This document shows positions 4,962-7,772 of a DNA stretch of 7,772 bases, piece by piece. Each line of letters starts with the position of its first letter. Within the stretch, counting starts at the first letter, position 1. Source of the DNA: Planctomycetota bacterium (GTDB taxonomy: Bacteria; Planctomycetota; SKW154); the NCBI GenBank assembly GCA_026418755.1, contig JAOAAR010000079.1, positions 1 to 7,772 on the forward strand. Direction: 5' to 3'. A program made the translations under genes and the position numbers. The notes beneath the pieces were generated by a model. That model had not been told where the DNA came from and did no database searches. It was given only the letters and a program-made list of their open reading frames with translations.

Positions 4962-6161
4962 ATGGGTGCATTTAATGCGGTCAAGATAACGGATAAGGTC
5001 TATTGGGTTGGTGCGATAGATTGGGGAATCAGAGACTTTCACGGGTATTTAACCACACGCGGTACAACATATAACGCTTATCTTGTGCTTGCTGACAAAG
5101 TGACGCTTGTAGATACTGTCAAGAAGCCATTTTTTTGTGAGATGATGGAGCGTATCAAATCGGTTATTGAGCCTCAGAAGATTGCTTATATTGTTTCCAA
5201 TCATTCCGAGATTGACCATTCAGGAGCGTTGACTGATGCTATTAGTGTGGTTAAGCCTGAAAAGGTCTTTGCTTCAGTTAACGGGGTTGAGAATCTAAGA
5301 GCCCATTTTCACGAGGACTTGAACCTTGTTGCTGTAAAGGACGGAGAGAAGTTGAACCTCGGAGATGCGAACATTCTTTTTGTGGAGACGAAGATGTTGC
5401 ATTGGCCTGATAGTATGGCTAGTTATCTTATAGAAGAAAAAGTTTTGTTTTCTCAAGACGGTTTTGGGATGCATCTTGCCACGGGTGAGCGGTTTGCGGA
5501 TGAGATTTCAGAAGAGATTCTCTGTTACGAGGCGACAAAGTATTATGCGAACATTCTCCTTCCGTTTTCATCACTTATATTGAGACTGATTGAGAGGATA
5601 AAGAGTCTTGGGATAGAAATAAGAATTCTTGCTCCTGACCATGGACCCATCTGGCGGAAAGAGATAGACAAAATCGTCGGATGGTATGCGAGTTTTGCAG
5701 AGCAGAAGCGGGCGAGGAAAGCGGTGGTTGTCTATGATACGATGTGGGGCAGTACTGCAAGGATGGGAAGTGCCATATGTGAAGGATTGATTTCGTGTGG
5801 TGTCTCTGTAAAGCAGATGTCTCTTAAGTCTTGTCATAGGAGTGATGTTGTAACGGAGTTACTTGACGCCGGGGCGATTGCTGTTGGTTCTCCGACTTTG
5901 AACAACGGAGTATTTCCAACGGTTGCTGATTTGCTTACCTACATTAAGGGGTTGAAGATGAAGAATCTTTTGGGGGTTGCATTTGGTTCTTATGGCTGGA
6001 GTGGAGAGGCACTGAAGATTTTGAATGAATCCCTTTCGCAAGCGGGGATTTTGCTTGTTTCGGATGGGGTTAAAGTAAGATTTGTGCCTGGAGAGGGGGC
6101 TCTTAAAGAGTGTTATTCTCTCGGGGTTTTAGTCGGGGAGAATCTGAGGAGGAGGTATTAG
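4962..6161 (+). CDS. fprA: Flavodiiron protein (FprA/Roo type, O2 and/or NO reductase)
   Basis: The 399-residue protein has the class A flavodiiron layout. The metallo-beta-lactamase-like domain (about 1-250) holds diiron ligands H81, E83, D85, H86, H147, D166 and H227, all present. The flavodoxin domain (about 253-399) has the FMN phosphate loop YDTMWGST at 258-265. Such enzymes reduce O2 to water or NO to N2O in the cytoplasm; primary sequence does not show which substrate is preferred. ATG 4962 has AAGGGGG at 4950-4956, spacing 5, and gives the usual family N terminus (KITDKVYWVGAIDW); a TTG 24 bases upstream overlaps the previous stop and is unlikely. There is no fused C-terminal rubredoxin; that function is in the next gene, one base after its stop. 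Confidence 0.96.
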   Translation: MGAFNAVKITDKVYWVGAIDWGIRDFHGYLTTRGTTYNAYLVLADKVTLVDTVKKPFFCEMMERIKSVIEPQKIAYIVSNHSEIDHSGALTDAISVVKPEKVFASVNGVENLRAHFHEDLNLVAVKDGEKLNLGDANILFVETKMLHWPDSMASYLIEEKVLFSQDGFGMHLATGERFADEISEEILCYEATKYYANILLPFSSLILRLIERIKSLGIEIRILAPDHGPIWRKEIDKIVGWYASFAEQKRARKAVVVYDTMWGSTARMGSAICEGLISCGVSVKQMSLKSCHRSDVVTELLDAGAIAVGSPTLNNGVFPTVADLLTYIKGLKMKNLLGVAFGSYGWSGEALKILNESLSQAGILLVSDGVKVRFVPGEGALKECYSLGVLVGENLRRRY

Positions 6162-6162
6162 G

Positions 6163-6852
6163 ATGGCTGAGTTCGACAAGAAGGCGCTTTATTCAATCAG
6201 TTATGGGGTTTATGTTGTGACATCCTATTATGAAGGGAGGCTGAACGGGCAGATTGCGAACGCGGTGATTCAGGTGACGGCGGAGCCGCCGAAGGTTGCG
6301 ATTGCATTGAATAAGAGTAATCTTACTCATTCTTTTATTGAGAAGAGTAGAGTTTTTGCGGTTTCTGTGCTCGACGCTGCTACGACACTGGAGTTCATAG
6401 GACTGTTCGGGTTCAAGTCGGGGAGAGAGGTTGACAAACTCTCACAAGTGAAGTATAAGATTGGTGTAACTGGTGCACCTGTCGTTCTTGAGAACGCTAT
6501 CTCGTACATTGAGGCAAAGGTGGAGAAGGAGATGGATGTCGGGACGCATACAATTTTTGTCGGAGAGGTTGTTGGGGGCGGAGTATTGAAGGAGGGAGAG
6601 GCGCTTACTTATGCGGAGTATCACAGACGGAAGGGGAGGGCGCCGAAAGCCGCTCCGACATACAGACCTGAGGAGCAGAAAGCAAAGAAAATGGGCAGAT
6701 ATGTTTGCGGCATTTGTGGCTGGATTTACGACCCCGAGGTAGGCGACCCGCAAGGCAACATTCCTCCTGGAGTCCCATTCGAAAAACTTCCTGATGACTG
6801 GACCTGTCCTGTTTGCAACGCATCGAAGGACCAGTTCTCGCCCGAGAAGTGA
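6163..6852 (+). CDS. hrb: High-molecular-weight rubredoxin (flavin reductase-rubredoxin fusion), partner of the flavodiiron protein
   Basis: The 229-residue protein joins an FMN-binding split-barrel flavin reductase domain (about 1-155) to a rubredoxin (177-229) with C182, C185, C215 and C218 and the typical GWIYDPEVGDP and PPDWTCPVC-like segments. Domain order and length match Hrb of Moorella thermoacetica, which passes NAD(P)H electrons through FMN and the FeCys4 site to FprA. ATG 6163 begins one base after the fprA stop; its ribosome site AGGAGGAGG (6147-6155, spacing 7) is built into the last fprA codons, so the two are made together. A Pro/Lys-rich linker (about 158-176) separates the domains. 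It could also feed desulfoferrodoxin and rubrerythrin. No terminator is visible in the 68 bases to the next frame. Confidence 0.95.
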   Translation: MAEFDKKALYSISYGVYVVTSYYEGRLNGQIANAVIQVTAEPPKVAIALNKSNLTHSFIEKSRVFAVSVLDAATTLEFIGLFGFKSGREVDKLSQVKYKIGVTGAPVVLENAISYIEAKVEKEMDVGTHTIFVGEVVGGGVLKEGEALTYAEYHRRKGRAPKAAPTYRPEEQKAKKMGRYVCGICGWIYDPEVGDPQGNIPPGVPFEKLPDDWTCPVCNASKDQFSPEK

Positions 6853-6920
6853 TTCTTTCACATTTTTCAAATTTTCTGTTTCCGGATTGAAGGAGTTATG
6901 GAATCGAATACATTGGCGAG

Positions 6921-7772
6921 ATGGCGGCAGTTGGCGGTAGTATCTCCTGGGCTACTTGTTCCGTTTTTTTTACTGAAGCGGTCAGAAGGCTGGGGGTCTG
7001 GGCTCTTAATCTCGTAAGGCTTGTCTTCGCTGTTCTTTTCCTCTCTGCTACATTGTGGGTAGTCAATGGTATACCTTTTGTCGTAAACGCAACAGGTGAA
7101 AACTGGCTTTACCTGGGGCTGTCGGCAGTCATAGGACTCTCCATCGGAGACCTTTGCTATTTCAAAGCGTTAGGCTCGCTCGGTCCAAGATTAGGGCTAC
7201 TTTTGATGTCGCTTGCTCCCATTTTCGCTGCCGCAGAAGGTTATCTCTTTCTCTCTGAGAAGATGAGCATTATGTCAGTTGCAGGGATGTTTATTGCTCT
7301 CTTTGGAATCGGCTGGGTGGCAACAGAAAAGAGGGGTTCAAGTGATAAAACAGATTTTCATATTTCCGTAAGGGGGGTTCTGTTCGGAGTTTTTGGTGCG
7401 GTCTGCCAGGCAACAGGGCTCTTCTTCTCGAAATTGGGGCTGAGAAACCTCGACCCTTTGTCAGGGACATTCATCAGGATGTCTGTTGCGGTGGTTGTCT
7501 TCGCAGCGATTCTTCTCATAGCAGGGCGATGGCAGAAGGTCAGAGATGGTTTAAGCAACAAAAGTGGTATCAGATTTGCATTTGGAGGTGCATTTTTTGG
7601 TCCCTTCATCGGAGTTACGCTCTCACTTGTCGCTGTTAAACACACAAAGATTGGAGTTGCTATGACTCTACTCTCCACGATGCCTGTTACAGTTCTTCCG
7701 TATTCAGTGCTCGTTTATAGGGAGAGATTGACAGTTCGGAGGGTTCTTGGTGCGGCTCTTGCTGTGATAGGT
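6921..7772 (+). CDS. DMT-superfamily EamA-type transporter, 3' truncated by window end; start apparently frameshifted
   Basis: The frame is open for 284 codons to the window edge and encodes a very hydrophobic protein with two EamA repeats: the first at about residues 1-135, opening with GGSISWATCSVFFTEAVRRLG, the second from about 149, opening with RGVLFGVFGAVCQATGLFFSK. About nine of the ten expected membrane helices are present. Such proteins export or import metabolites; the substrate is not predictable. The start is uncertain. ATG 6921 has no ribosome site, while the frame continues upstream as EYIGEM, which resembles normal family N termini, with no ATG/GTG/TTG before a TGA at 6888. AAGGAG (6890-6895) and ATG 6898 lie there in another frame, which runs only 39 codons. 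One missing base between 6900 and 6921 would repair the gene. Its link to the defence genes is positional only. Confidence 0.88.
   Translation, partial: MAAVGGSISWATCSVFFTEAVRRLGVWALNLVRLVFAVLFLSATLWVVNGIPFVVNATGENWLYLGLSAVIGLSIGDLCYFKALGSLGPRLGLLLMSLAPIFAAAEGYLFLSEKMSIMSVAGMFIALFGIGWVATEKRGSSDKTDFHISVRGVLFGVFGAVCQATGLFFSKLGLRNLDPLSGTFIRMSVAVVVFAAILLIAGRWQKVRDGLSNKSGIRFAFGGAFFGPFIGVTLSLVAVKHTKIGVAMTLLSTMPVTVLPYSVLVYRERLTVRRVLGAALAVIG

Noticed and set aside
6898..7017. 39-codon ORF starting at the well-placed ATG 6898
   Set aside because: Its translation has no family resemblance after the first residues, while the overlapping frame is clearly an EamA transporter; read as a frameshifted start instead of a gene. 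The ribosome site is also only 2 bases from the ATG.
7358..7678. Minus-strand 106-codon frame over the transporter gene
   Set aside because: Antisense to well-defined EamA helices and without its own family signature or ribosome site.

Overview
The window is a compact oxygen- and nitric-oxide-defence locus from an anaerobic bacterium. The evidence is the gene content: a hybrid-cluster protein, a rubrerythrin, a desulfoferrodoxin, a flavodiiron protein and a rubredoxin-flavin reductase, all non-haem iron or flavin enzymes typical of strict anaerobes. Pyruvate phosphate dikinase at the left edge also fits an anaerobic or fermentative metabolism. I cannot name the phylum. The first 19 bases are the Tn5 mosaic-end adapter used in Nextera libraries, so this is the end of an assembled, probably metagenomic, contig and the left gene is cut there.

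Layout. Bases 20-202 (minus) hold the first 61 codons of pyruvate phosphate dikinase. An A/T-rich divergent region (203-408) carries a good sigma-70 promoter pointing right, with a perfect 10-bp inverted repeat over its -10 box and start point. A rightward operon follows: Rrf2-family regulator (409-897), ferredoxin-domain protein (830-1627), Cys-rich domain fused to rubrerythrin (1624-2436), a tiny membrane protein that is probably a selenoprotein (2467-2640, in-frame TGA at 2563), and class III hybrid-cluster protein/hydroxylamine reductase (2652-3965). An 11-bp terminator hairpin overlaps the end of hcp. Its loop also forms the -10 box of a candidate promoter for a second unit: desulfoferrodoxin (3997-4374), a possible 20-codon micro-ORF, a GAF protein of the free-Met-sulfoxide-reductase type (4465-4941), flavodiiron protein (4962-6161) and high-molecular-weight rubredoxin Hrb (6163-6852). 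A DMT/EamA transporter, open at the right edge and apparently frameshifted at its start, ends the window.

How the parts may work together (inference from known families): the Rrf2 protein, with a cysteine cluster able to hold an Fe-S centre, probably senses NO, O2 or Fe-S status and controls its own operon through the inverted repeat. Desulfoferrodoxin reduces superoxide to peroxide, rubrerythrin reduces peroxide, the flavodiiron protein with Hrb reduces O2 and/or NO to water or N2O, and Hcp removes NO or hydroxylamine. The ferredoxin-like protein and Hrb are the likely electron carriers.

The observations most worth following are the candidate selenocysteine codon with a hairpin at the right distance, the zinc-ribbon-rubrerythrin fusion that keeps a perfect internal ribosome binding site, and the terminator/promoter overlap at the end of hcp. 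No tRNA, rRNA, CRISPR array or insertion sequence was seen, and no stretch over 300 bases lacks a gene.
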